Assembly: GCA_013398055.1 (NCBI GenBank) | Contig: VZRS01007670.1 | Coordinates: forward strand, 824,947-888,946 | DNA: 64,000 nucleotides | Reading direction: 5' to 3' | From: Ifrita kowaldi | Taxonomy: Eukaryota; Chordata; Aves; Passeriformes; Cinclosomatidae | Made by a program: the position numbers and the translations under genes | Shown here: positions 50,143-61,171 of the stretch, one piece after another | Layout of the letters: every line of letters begins with the position of its first letter | Position numbering within the stretch: position 1 is the first letter of the stretch | Notes under the pieces: generated by a model | Seen by the model: only the letters and a program-made list of their open reading frames with translations | The model's database searches: none | Told to the model about the DNA's origin: nothing

Positions 50143-51677
50143 ACACCTGAGACTCCTTCACTGAAGACTATATGTTGCTCTAGGCAGACCACTGGAAAGC
50201 ACCTAGATTTAGATACAGTGAGGTATTCTGCTGTCTCACATCCCCAGGGAGATTTCTAAACAAAGGCACGTAAGACAACATTCCAAAGAACCTAGACCTG
50301 CAAGGGAGTGAAAACCTAGTTTTCTTGTAAATCCTACTAATACCTTTGGAGCTTTGGTCTGTTCTTACTCTGGTGAATACAAATTATTCAAGCTTAGAAG
50401 AAATGTCAAAACTAGACTGAGTCAATCCAGTCTCTAACTGATTGGAAATGTATTTGTGCTGACAATACCCTTTAAATGTATGAAAAGGAAAGAAATTTTT
50501 TTTAAATAGTACATAGGCCCTGCTATTGTTAAGTAAAAGGTTAGAAAAAGCTTTGACCATTAACATAGAATTTTTGCTATAGATGTCTTGTCCTAGAAGG
50601 AACATTTACAAGGTGGACATTTTCTTAATTAAAAATTTGCTGCCACATTAAAGAAAAAAACAACTGATCCCATGTATCAGTTGTCAAATTGTTTATATGT
50701 TACCTTTTACTATAAGACAGTACAGAAACATATGTTGATGATGCAGTCGGACATGATTTGCTTCAAGAGATTGTTTTCAAGTGCTTTCTTTTTTAGTTCT
50801 ACTAACCAGAAAAAAGTAGGAAATACAATCAGGTAGGAGGGGGCATTTTTCTTACTAACACAAGTATTACATCTACATTTCTTGTTCTTGTAACTTCAAG
50901 GAATGTTACTTATCTCTTGTTTTATGCCTCTAAATGTTTAAAACTTATTAAATTATGCAAAATTTTAAGCTTTATTTCTTACATTTTATTAACTTATGTT
51001 AATATGAAAAACATACGATATTCAGTGATTTTATCATTATAAGACACATTTATTTCCCCTGGATAAATGTGAATTTAGGAAAAATCCTAAAAAAACAGAA
51101 ATCAATCTGATGATTCACAACATATGTTTTTTCCAGATTCAATAAAACATGTGAGACAAAAGTATTTCTAAATAATTTCTTTTCCTACATTGTGGCAATT
51201 AACATTTCAGATACCAACAAAAAAATGCTTGTCTGTGTTAACTATAATGAAATTATCTGTTGTTATTATCCATTAATGTTCTAACCATTTTCCCATAAGA
51301 AATATTAAGCAATCTAAAAAGGAGCATATGTTTGTGCAAATTATACTCTCCCTTAAGATTTTATAAGAAGCTCATCATAATAAGCAACTATACGGTACTT
51401 CTTCAGCTGAAACTTTTAGATTAATCACAGAAAGGTTTCGTGCACAACCTTCTTCCCAAGAACATGCTTTAATGTGACAGGTTTATCCTCAATTAGGTTT
51501 TGTTAAAGAGTCTTTGTACTGTTTTTCATGTTTTGGTTTAGTACAAAGATTGTGCATTCTCTTTGCATATATATTGATGTAAAAGGTATTCTGTTGAGCA
51601 CCCTGCTCTTAGTGAATAATTAATTTGATAAAATTTGGGTTTTTTACTCATTGGCTTCTTTTGCATGCACGGCTTAG

Positions 51678-51738
51678 ATTCTGATGATCAAGATGACAAG
51701 ATAACACAACATCATCATGCAAACACTGTAACTAAAAG
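51678..51738 (+). other. Exon-like 61-base segment (weak candidate)
   Basis: The segment follows GGCTTAG with T-rich sequence upstream and ends AAAAG before GTAAAT, so both splice-site consensus sequences are present. Of three frames only one is open, encoding SDDQDDKITQHHHANTVTK flanked by split codons. The acidic then His-rich composition is unlike random AT-rich translation, but I cannot match it to a protein. A 61-base open frame is not significant alone. Confidence 0.22.
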
Positions 51739-53361
51739 GTAAATCCTATGCTGCACTTTGAAGAAAAGTATCTTTTGTAGTTTTATCTTATTGTTTGTAC
51801 ATGTCAATTAACCCTATTTAATATATTTTCTCACAAATAATTTGCATGTTTGAATGGTTCCATGCCTTTAGGGTGAGACAGAAAAAAATGTCTAACTACA
51901 AATTCCAGTCTTCTGTACTTTTATTTGACATTATCAAAAAGTACCACAGAGGCAAAATGTCATGTTATGTCATAATATAAAATGACAAGCTCTGTACAAA
52001 CACATGAACAGCAAATCTTTTATCTGGTATTAGTGAAATAAGTAGCAAAGATATAAATGTCTTCATTTACAAGGGTTCTAGATACTGTAACTAAAGACAA
52101 CCGAAATCTTTTAAAAGACGAATTTAAATGACTTTACATGCATAAAATAACACAGGAGAATTAGAATGGGAATGCTCTTTGCAGTAAAATAGATGGAGTT
52201 ACCATTCAAGCAGTTGCTTTTTTTCTTTGATAATTTTATGTTCCTGTATATTTGCTGAGCATTTCCACTTGACTAGGTACCACAAAGCACAGGGGATTTC
52301 TGGTGTGCCCGGCCTGCAGAGGAGAGCTTTCCAGTGGCAGGCTGCTCCTTACCAAATAGCAGATCACATGGTGTTGTGAGAATGCATTCACCACTGCAAG
52401 TTGGCCACTGGTGAATTCTCAGGATAACACTGATATTTGTGAATAAGCTTTTCCAGCTGTCTTCTGAAGACAGATCTGAATTTGATACAATGTGGAGAAT
52501 GAAATGAAGCATTACAGTACAGAAGGCAGTGGGATATGACCAGTAGTCTTGTAGAGGTTGGAGTAAGAATTGAAAGGATTGCAGTAACATAATAATCACT
52601 TAGAAATTAAGATATTCCCTAGGACAAGACAGTACCAAAACTGAGATAAAGGTGATCCTCCTCCAGATGAATATGTAAAGAAAATATACCCTCTTTGAAC
52701 ACAGATTTATATGAACCATGGTGGATAAATAAAACAAAGAAATAGACATTACGAGGTATTATATTTTAACTGCTAAAATAGTTAATTGCTCTTGGTAATA
52801 AAAGAAATTAGTGGGGAATTTGTTGCTTCAGCATCTCTCAGATGTCTAAAACTTAACTCATCATTTTAGCTGCACTAATAAACAACGCAGAGATATAATT
52901 TCTGTCAGAGCAGGAGTTACCTCAGCTATCTCAGGTACTTATATTAAGGTACAATGATAAATTGCCTTATGGATGCTTCTTTTTTCCCCCCCACTGATTA
53001 TGAAGAGAACTCAGGCCAGATGATTCATCCCCTATGACACTTCTCTGATGACAGCATGAATCACTCTCATGAGTTCTTGTTTTCCTCTGTCCACTACAGA
53101 AAGGAAGTTAGAAAGTTTTCAACTGTTGCTGAGTTCAATGCTATTAGATGATAGAGTGATTATCTTTTACTTTTCTGTCTATTTTTCTTTATGTTCATAG
53201 AATAAAAACCACAGAACAACTCTCTCTCTTCTAAGAAGGTTTCTAACACAGTTCCTAGTGTTGGGGATTGTGCTGGTTTGGCAATCACCAATGTTTTACT
53301 CAAAAAATTTAGTCAGAAACGCATAAAGCAGAAATAAAGCCATAAAACTAACTTTATTCTC

Positions 53362-53931
53362 ATATTGGTTTTGTCTGGGGTTGAGTTAATTTTTGTCATA
53401 GTATGGAGCTATGTTTTGAATCTGGGATAAAAACAGGATTGAAACATCCAGATATGTATTAGGTATTGCTAAGCAGTGCTTATTCAGCATCAAGACCTTT
53501 TCTATCTCAAACTTCCCCACCAGTAATTAGGCAGGGGTAGACAACACATTGTGTGGAGACACAGCTGGGGCAGCTCACCCCAGGTGATATCCAATGCCAT
53601 TCATGTGTTGTGGCCAGCAATAAAACCTGGGGAAAGGAATAGAAAGGGAGATCATTCAGATTTACAACATTTGTCTTACCAAGTCACCGCTATATGTGAT
53701 GGAGCCCTGCTTTCCTAGAGATGGCTGAACATCTGCTTGCCCATGGGAAATGATGACTGAAACCCTTATATTTCCTTGCTTGCACAGATGGTTTTGCTTC
53801 ATTTATTAAAACATTTTTATCTTGACAGGAGTGTTTTTGCTTTTGCACTTCCAAATCTTTTTGCTATCCCACTGCAAGGAACTGAGTGTACGGCTGTGTG
53901 GCACTAAGCTGCCTACCAGGGTTAAGCAACA
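53362..53931 (+). mobile_element. ERVL-family solo LTR
   Basis: This is the third copy of the family at 30.85 and 44.97 kb. It begins near TTGGTTTTGTCTGGGGTTG, continues TTGAGTTAATTTTTGTCATA, GCTAAGCAGTGCTTATTCAG and ACACAGCTGGGGCAGCTCACC. It then has a TATA-position AATAAAACCTGGGG, ACCAAGTCACCGCTATATGTG, GATGGAGCCCTGCTTTCCT, AGATGGCTGAACATCTGC and TTTATTAAAACATTTTTATC. It ends GGCTGTGTGGCACTAAGC... and AAGCAACA. It is near full length but lacks the block around the GGATATTCC landmark in part. No confident target duplication was found. No internal viral genes adjoin it. Confidence 0.87.
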
Positions 53932-54156
53932 ATAACTCCTAAATTCTTAGCATGACCTATTTTTCAACGATTTGTGTGGTGGAGATCTTTTTAAAGTCTG
54001 GCTTAGCAATTGTAAATGTGTTTGGACCTACAAGACTATTTAGTATTACTTTATTGTCATTGCATGCACCACAGGGATAAAGTGACTTAAGCATTCAGTG
54101 AAAATATTTTGCTCTTTTTACAGAATTACTATGCTAAGAAAAGGTCTCCTTGTCAG

Positions 54157-54193
<37 letters not shown>
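54157..54193. repeat. 37-base poly(A) tract
   Basis: An uninterrupted run of A. No upstream sequence recognisable as a retroposed gene was found. Confidence 0.9.
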
Positions 54194-54197
<4 letters not shown>

Positions 54198-54675
54198 GAT
54201 AGAACTCCATCTTTACCCTTGCATGCCTCTTTAGAAAGCATTCCTTACAAGAATCTATTCCAGTTTTTTAGATGTGCACAGAAGCTCACATGCCTGCACA
54301 CACACACAGAACCAATGACAGCACTAAAATATTCAGTTTTGAATCAAGTTGGAAGCTTTATTGGAACAGCTGAACTACTTGCTTACCAAAGAAATTTTGC
54401 ACAGTTAGTTACAAATCGGTACTGAAGCATCATTTCCATTAACAACATACGGCAGTCACTGAAGGAAAAATGTGCTGGTTTGTCACTTGAAATTCTGTAC
54501 AAATGAGTGATCATTGGGATCAGATATGTCCAAAGGTCAACTTGAGTTCTACAATAATATTCTAAGACTTTGACACAGCTTGATCAATCTCATGAAAAAC
54601 AGTCCATCTGGGCCAATTAGCTTCACTTTAGGTGCTGGCTTAGTTTCTTTACCTCAGTGGTTTTTCACTGCTGCA

Positions 54676-54840
54676 TTACTTTTTGATTGGGGATTTTTGG
54701 TTTTGTTTGGGGTTTTTTTTTTTTTTTTCTTTTTGGCTGGTTTCTTTGGGTTGGGTTGTTTGTTTTTGTGGGGATTTTTGTTGTAGTTTTGGGGTTTGTT
54801 TTGTTTTGTTTGGCTTGTTTTTAGTTTTTTCCAGAGAGTC
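54676..54840. repeat. GT-rich low-complexity tract
   Basis: Mostly T and G on the plus strand, with GGTTTT and GTTTT words and a 15-base T run. Confidence 0.8.
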
Positions 54841-55899
54841 TCAGGTATTCAACGCATTAACTAATAAGGTAACTATATGAATTATATGAGCATTCTCTAT
54901 GAAGATAGTGTGTAAAATGAGATTTGTGTTGTGTGTCAGAAAGACAAAATCTGAATATGAGTTAAAGTGTTTATTGCAGTATGGTAGCATAATTTACTAA
55001 ATACAGATTTTACACTAAAAGACAGAGGAAAAACTTGGATGACAGATACCATACATTGACAACTTCTCCACATATACATGGTATCAAAAGTAATCCACAG
55101 AAAGAATGAAGTGCCTGCCAGTCCCTTTAAAGCTATAAGAACATAGAAAATTAAGGAACAATATTAGTATTTTTTAGAAGTGTATTCCTGGACTGAATAG
55201 AAACTCAAAACCTCTATGAAAACTCTTTGATAATATTAATTTTATAGATTGAAGACAAATTTCCAGCTTTTTAAATTCTGTAATTAAAAATTGCAATAGT
55301 AATTCAAGTAAATTTTCCATATTAAATTCTGGTTTTTTGATTGTCTTAAGAATTTTGTTATCATAAATTGTGATATTAAATTTGTTTTCTGACAGTGTTA
55401 ATTTACCATTACGTTACTATCAGAAGAAGACAATGATATGGGCTTTTCCTTCCCTTTCATTTTATATGTAACTGTTCAATAAACATTTTATCCTGTGCAG
55501 ATAGATGAAGCCATATGGGTAGATCTCAATCTTAAACTGGCATAGTGGCATACTTCAAGGGCTGTATGAGCTTGGGGCTGAAATTGTAGACAAGACTAAT
55601 TTTCTGTGTTGCATGAATGTACACTGCATTTGAATCAATATGAATTGTTCTCAGGTGATGTTCTCAATTTGGCAGTAAACAAAGGTTACACAGTGCAGCA
55701 GTAAAAATTACTTTTTTGTGTGTGTGCTTTGAGAACCTAAACTACAGCATAAAGAAATTAGGGTCAAGTTTTCTCCCATTTCTCACCTGTGCATGCCCAG
55801 TATATGTGATAACTTCTCCTTTTCTAAAGATCCATTCTATTTCCCTGATATCTATTTAGGTTTAATCCTACCTGCTAACAGACCTCCCAAGGGCATAGG

Positions 55900-56158
55900 A
55901 GCAGGCAACTCCCGAATGTTGGAAGTCAAGCCGGTGCGCAGAAGGCCAGTTTGGCTGAATGGGAATCTTGTCTTGGAAATAAGGCAAAAAAGAAAGGTGT
56001 ATGTCCAGTGGGAGCAAGGTCAGGTGACTTGGAAAGAAGACAGAGGTGCAGCTTGCCACTGTAGGGGATGGTCCTGTGCAGGGTCAGGAGCTGGACTCGA
56101 TTATCCTTGTGGGTCCCTTCCAGCTCAGCATACTCTGCATATTCTGTGATTCTGCGAT
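55900..56158 (+). mobile_element. CR1 LINE copy with internal deletion
   Basis: At 55,920-56,065 translation gives RRPVWLNGNLVLEIRQKRKV and then WEQGQVTWKEDRGAACHCR, the linker between CR1 endonuclease and reverse transcriptase. At about 56065 this jumps straight to the CR1 3' end, GGTCCTGTGCAGGGTCAGGA, GCTGGACTCGATTATCC, GTGGGTCCCTTCCAGCTC, with the tail ATATTCTGTGATTCTG. The whole reverse-transcriptase region is therefore missing. Deletion within one copy is the simplest reading; two separate fragments side by side is the alternative. Confidence 0.72.
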
Positions 56159-56362
56159 ATTTATGGTAGATATTAGGAAGAAATTTGTTACTGTGAGTGT
56201 GGTGAGGCACTGGAACAGAGGAGTTGTGGATGCCCCATCCCTGAAAATGTTCAATGCCAGGTTGATTGGGATTGAAAAATTTGGTTTAGTGGGAGGTGTC
56301 CCTGCCCTTCCCTGCCCTTCCAACCCAAACCATTCTATGATTATATGATTATATGACTCTAA
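56159..56362 (+). mobile_element. Second CR1 3' end abutting the first
   Basis: Immediately after the first tail, ATGGTAGATATTAGGAAG starts a second CR1 3' end. It continues GTGGTGAGGCACTGGAACAG, GTTGTGGATGCCCCATCCCT, TCCAACCCAAACCATTC and a terminal ATGATTATATGATTATATG repeat. About 10 bases of the usual GGTTGCCCAGA segment are deleted near 56216. Confidence 0.88.
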
Positions 56363-57842
56363 CAGAGGCAAAGATTACTTGACAGCTGAGACTTGATAGA
56401 AAAAGAAGGAATTGAAAAGGACAATCATATCAATTGCCGTGGTTGGCTAAGGCGGAAACATTGTTGCTTGCTACAGATGTTTGTTGAATGATAGAGCTCC
56501 AGTGTTGAGATTATTTAGAAACTCAGGACTATCACTTCCTTTACCATCTACTATTATCAAGACATTAGACAGATGGGGTACAAATTAACTGGAATCTTCA
56601 CTACATGCTCTGCTTCTTGTTTGTATCATCAGCCATTTAGCCATTGAGCTTCTTTTCTTAGCGTCATTTTTCTTTCCCTACTCAATGATATTTACTTGCA
56701 AAATGACATTTACTTATAAAGTGACAGTCTTTTTCACCCTCAAGTGACATTTCTATGGCACACTGTGCAAATGTTTGGCAAAGATTTGCTGGATCGATTA
56801 GAAGAAACAAAGAAAAAACACACAACAGATGTTGATTTTCTTGTAGCTGCGACTATTGTTTTGAAAGACTGACATAGAATTTTCAGGTTTTTCTGTCTTC
56901 TTGGCAGCAATATAAAAAAGCTTTCCCAACTGCAACACACATACTTTCACCTTCATTAAACTGACTCTGAAGACTCCTAATAAGGGAGGCTGTGTGTCAT
57001 CTTTCACATGATGAGCTGTTCTGAAAACAGCAAAACCATTACAAGACAGTCATGCATCAATCATGGAATTAGATGAACGAACTTGCACTGACTTTACAAA
57101 AGTCTTTTCTCTAGCATCAGAGGAGCACAAAGCCATTCTCTCCAGCATTTCCTTTTTTTAACTATTGCATCAATTTTTAAGAAAAAATAGATTTTCAGTA
57201 AAATCCTGAGCCTGGTGAATATTTTTTATTTAAAAGTATCAGTTTTCCATTACTTTGGTAATGAAAATTTTCTGAAGAAGTGGATACAAGAATGAAGAAA
57301 TGTGTTGAAATCATGATACAACCTTCAGGAACTGTTTGACGTGTTCTTTTAGATTTGTGCATTTTCTTATGCACTGCAGAAACAAGAAACAATTAATCTG
57401 GTCTTGGCAAAACCTTGGTCATTTAAGACCCAGTGCCTTTGGCTGAATCTGTAGTTCACTGAACTTGGCACCACTAGCTCATAATCTTTAAGCTCAATTT
57501 TAAAGAAAACAGAGTCAAAATGTATCAACTTTCCATGTTGGTTTAGGAATTTTTAATAAAAGTAAAAATCCATGACAGTAAAAGGTGTCTGGATGTTTAC
57601 ACTAGAATCAACACTAGAGGTTACAGGTAATAGTCTAACCTTACTCATCTGGAATCATTCTGTACAACTGAAAATGTCTGGGACATCTGCACGGGATTTG
57701 AAATACATGTCACGGGTCACTGTGGGATGCACACAGGCTTCTAGAGCAGTGACTGGATGCCAAAGGGAATACTCTATGGTATCTCAAATTACTCTAAACT
57801 CTTTAAGTTTAAGATGCTCGATTTTCTGCTTGCTTGTTTGGG

Positions 57843-57853
57843 TTTTTTTTTTC

Positions 57854-57885
<32 letters not shown>

Positions 57886-57886
57886 T
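57843..57886. repeat. T-rich (TTTC) tract
   Basis: A pyrimidine-only run made of T with a few C, ending in about 22 T. Confidence 0.85.
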
Positions 57887-60800
57887 GTGAGGGAAAACTT
57901 CACTCTCCAGTGCTCTGCTTCAGATCAAATATGGGATCAGTTTTCACAATTATACTGAGAGGTTTTTTCTTCAGTTCTCCCAGATTCTTCTTTTTAATGA
58001 AGAGTTTCTAATCAGGTACTCTATGCATTGAAAAAACACTACCTAGATAAAAAACTGCTCCTCTGAAAAGGTAAGATGGATGCTAAAGAGAATGGGCAGA
58101 CTTAAATTAGTCAAGTCCCAGGCTCACCCCACCAAATGACATTCACTTAGTGCCTTAACTTCAGAGGTTAACTGATCCACAGTTTTGAGTCTAGCTCTAA
58201 TTTAGTTTTGGACTCTCCAGTGTCTCATGTGACATAGAAGTCAGTGTAGCACAAGGCAGTGCTCAGCCCAAGGATATCCAGCTAAAAATGTCCAAAGAGT
58301 AAAAATTACTATCTAGGATCATCCTTGCCTCTTCAAAGGAAATCGCTCTTCACTTACATTAAAAGGAGCCTTCAGTAAGAACAATTCCTAGTTCAGTGCT
58401 TACATAGATGAATGAATCTAGCTTCTGCTACACTTCCCAGAGCTCTGCTTTGATGTGCCCTAAAGCAGAGGTTCCAGACAACAAGCAAGCTGTTGTAGGT
58501 TGCTGGTTTCCCTTTCATAATTGTAGTCAGGTATGGCCCTTCTGTCAGACATAATGATACTTTAATTGAAGAAAATACAGCCTCTCAGACATGAGGCCAA
58601 AAAAACTGCCTTCTATTAAAGTGCGGCCATCCACAAGCAGATGGGATCTGCAGTAAGCCTTAAAGGAGAGCACAAGTGGTGAGAATGGGTATATTCACTT
58701 ATTTAGACACTGATAATTTCTGCAATCCTTTCCAGGTGTTTTAGTGAGCTCATTGGTATAATGTAAGTTTGGTCTGAGCTGGGTTTCACACAGATTTCCT
58801 TCATTCATGGACTAGTCTTGATTAAATGACATTTCAAATACCGAATCATAGTGTAAAACTAGCTTTATTATTGTATTTCCTATTACCAGGTCTGTATAAA
58901 ATATGTGCCTCCTTATGTAACTTTATGTAATATATACAATACAGTAACTTTTTAGTAATCTGATTCTCATTCTATGTTTTAGATTATTTTCCGGAATTTC
59001 TTAAATTCTGATTATGGATATTGGATTTTTCATTTTCCTTCACATGCTGGAATGAATGGATATCACTAGGTGTTGTTCTTTCTTCTAATAACCTCTGGAA
59101 AGCTCTGAAATGGTCCCTTTAAATGATGGAAAAGTAAATAAAAGGATGAAATTACAACCAAGAACAATGCTCTCAATTACCACTATCCTGTGAGTTGATT
59201 CCATCTGAATTAGTTTCTGTGTTGGGTATGAATTCATACAATATAGAACAGAAGTGAACAACAATTTGCATTATGAAAACATCAGATTTTGAAATTAAGC
59301 ACAGCAGGCTGGACAATGCTGAATAGATTTTTTTAAAAATTGCTGCCCACACACTAACACATATTCACATTCCTATCAGCATCAAACAATAACAATCTAT
59401 ATTTTTTTTTAATTTTTATAATTTTTACTTTATACACCATGTAGAAATGTATTTTTAAAGTATTTTTATAGTATATGAATACACAGACTTCCCATACTCA
59501 TTTGTATTTTAAATAAAAAATATGAATGTTTTTAATGTGTTAAGGTCACATGTAAACTATACTTATTAGAAAGATTTCCTCTGAAGAGCGTGCACATTAT
59601 TATGACATTATTTTATTTAATCAGCTTTACTTTTAAAAAATATTCTATAAGTGTTTCGTCTTTCACCTCCATTGTATTACCCCAATGTGTTGTATACATT
59701 TGTACAAATAGTAATAACCTCTGTATTGTCTTTCAGGAAACCAGTTTAGCTGAAATTAAATTGCATTACATTTTAAATCTACTCATAGGGATAAAATTAT
59801 GTAATATTAAGGGTTATATTCAATATTATGGGTGATAGTTACAGTTAATGATGAAATATAGAAATGATACATTATATAAGTTCATAAACCAGGAAGAAAA
59901 GGGGATAACATATAGGAAAGAAAATAAGAGGAAAAATGCCCAGAAATGGAAACTCTCACTTTTCCAGTCCTTAGCTTACTTATCATCATAAAACAAAAAT
60001 AGTGAACAGGGGCTTCAATTAGTTAGATAATTAGATTCCCTAGGCTGGTGTAGAAAAATAGACCATTTATAAAAAGGCCATCGCAATAAGAATTACAAAT
60101 AGTAATTAATGTCCTTCGGGAAAAAAAATATATCCCTGAGTAATTAACAATGAAAAGTTTCCTGGGGGGGAGATGAAGAAAAATAATGAAAATAATAAAA
60201 ATGTTTTACAATGCAAAAAAGTATGAAACAGCCTAATCAAGGTGCAAAGCATAAATTCTTGTTTAAAACAATAAAAGGAGTGCTAGTTAATCTTGTATTG
60301 TGTAGGCAGATGGTAATGGTGTAAGAGCTGCAATTGCAGTGAACCTTATTCCATTCCTAAGTTCTGCACCAAGGACTGATTTGACGAGAAACCTAGTCAG
60401 ATTTAGTAACCTTATATGGTGGCATATTTGCTCACATGAAGTTTCAGATATACATATTACAGGACTCTAAAGCTGCAAATAATCAATTCAGTTGTGCTGT
60501 GAGAGTTCCAGTCCATTCTGTTCCATTTTTTTTTCCTTTTTTCAAAATCTGTTTCATCTCAATTCTCTGAGCACTGTTTAGGGCTGCTATCAGTGAATGT
60601 TAAAGTATTAGCATTAGCTGCAGTCTGTTAACAGGTATTTATTTAGCTATGCCTTGGAGTAAAATATTTCTCTTGAGACTAGGGTTTGAAGGAACTCATT
60701 TGCTAGATAATTTTCTACAAGGGTGTATATTTTATTTCTTTTAATTTTATTAATCTAATTGAAAATAGACCTAGGTTCTTATGACCTTGAGTTAAGTAAC

Positions 60801-61015
60801 ACTCAGGAAAGACAGCAACTGTGGTAACAATACTACACAGATAAGGTATTGACAGCCATAGACAGCCATTACCAAAAAATTTCTGGTCAGTGCTCCAAGT
60901 CACATGATTAAAAGCTGGCCTTTTTTGTTAGACAGAGATTGATTTAGCAGTCAAACAGTGTCAACAGCACTTTAATTTTTTTGTCTTTTTTGTTTCTTTT
61001 TCTTTTTTATTTTAG

Positions 61016-61171
61016 TTTAACTCCAAGACAACCCTTTGTTTCTGTGAACATTTACAGGATGGTCTTGCTTCACTTTTTTTTAATCCTTTCAAACTGGCAC
61101 TTGAGAACCCCTCAGGCACTCATGTAATTCTTGGCAACACATTGTTTATTCACAATAAACAAATGTCTTGA
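61016..61171 (+). other. Terminal-exon-like open segment (weak candidate)
   Basis: A pyrimidine tract of about 45 bases ending TTTATTTTAG precedes the segment, a strong 3' splice-site look-alike. From the base after AG a frame stays open for 51 codons and stops at TGA (61169-61171). An AATAAA lies at 61154-61159, within the last codons. The peptide resembles nothing I know. It could be a chance alignment of a T-rich intron tract. Confidence 0.18.

Larger units (their letters stand above)
47656..53361. other. AT-rich non-coding stretch
   Basis: No gene is recognised. It includes an A-rich run at 49474-49504 and an AAC/AGC-type trinucleotide tract at 50053-50142. A slightly GC-richer part at 52.27-52.60 kb holds a 108-codon minus-strand frame without recognisable domains. 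A weak exon-like segment at 51678-51738 is listed separately. Confidence 0.5.
53932..55899. other. AT-rich non-coding stretch with long poly(A) and GT-rich tracts
   Basis: No gene is recognised. It contains a 37-base poly(A) run (54157-54193) and a G/T-only low-complexity tract (54676-54840) whose frames are artefacts. Confidence 0.5.

Noticed and set aside
52273..52599. 108-codon minus-strand frame in a slightly GC-richer segment
   Set aside because: No domain, no splice-site pair and no recognisable family; kept only as part of the non-coding stretch.
54580..54880. Phe/Gly-rich frames resembling membrane peptides
   Set aside because: They are translations of a GT-rich low-complexity tract.
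57572..58011. 128- and 84-codon frames with poly-Phe stretches
   Set aside because: Both run through a T-rich tract; the apparent hydrophobic segment is an artefact.
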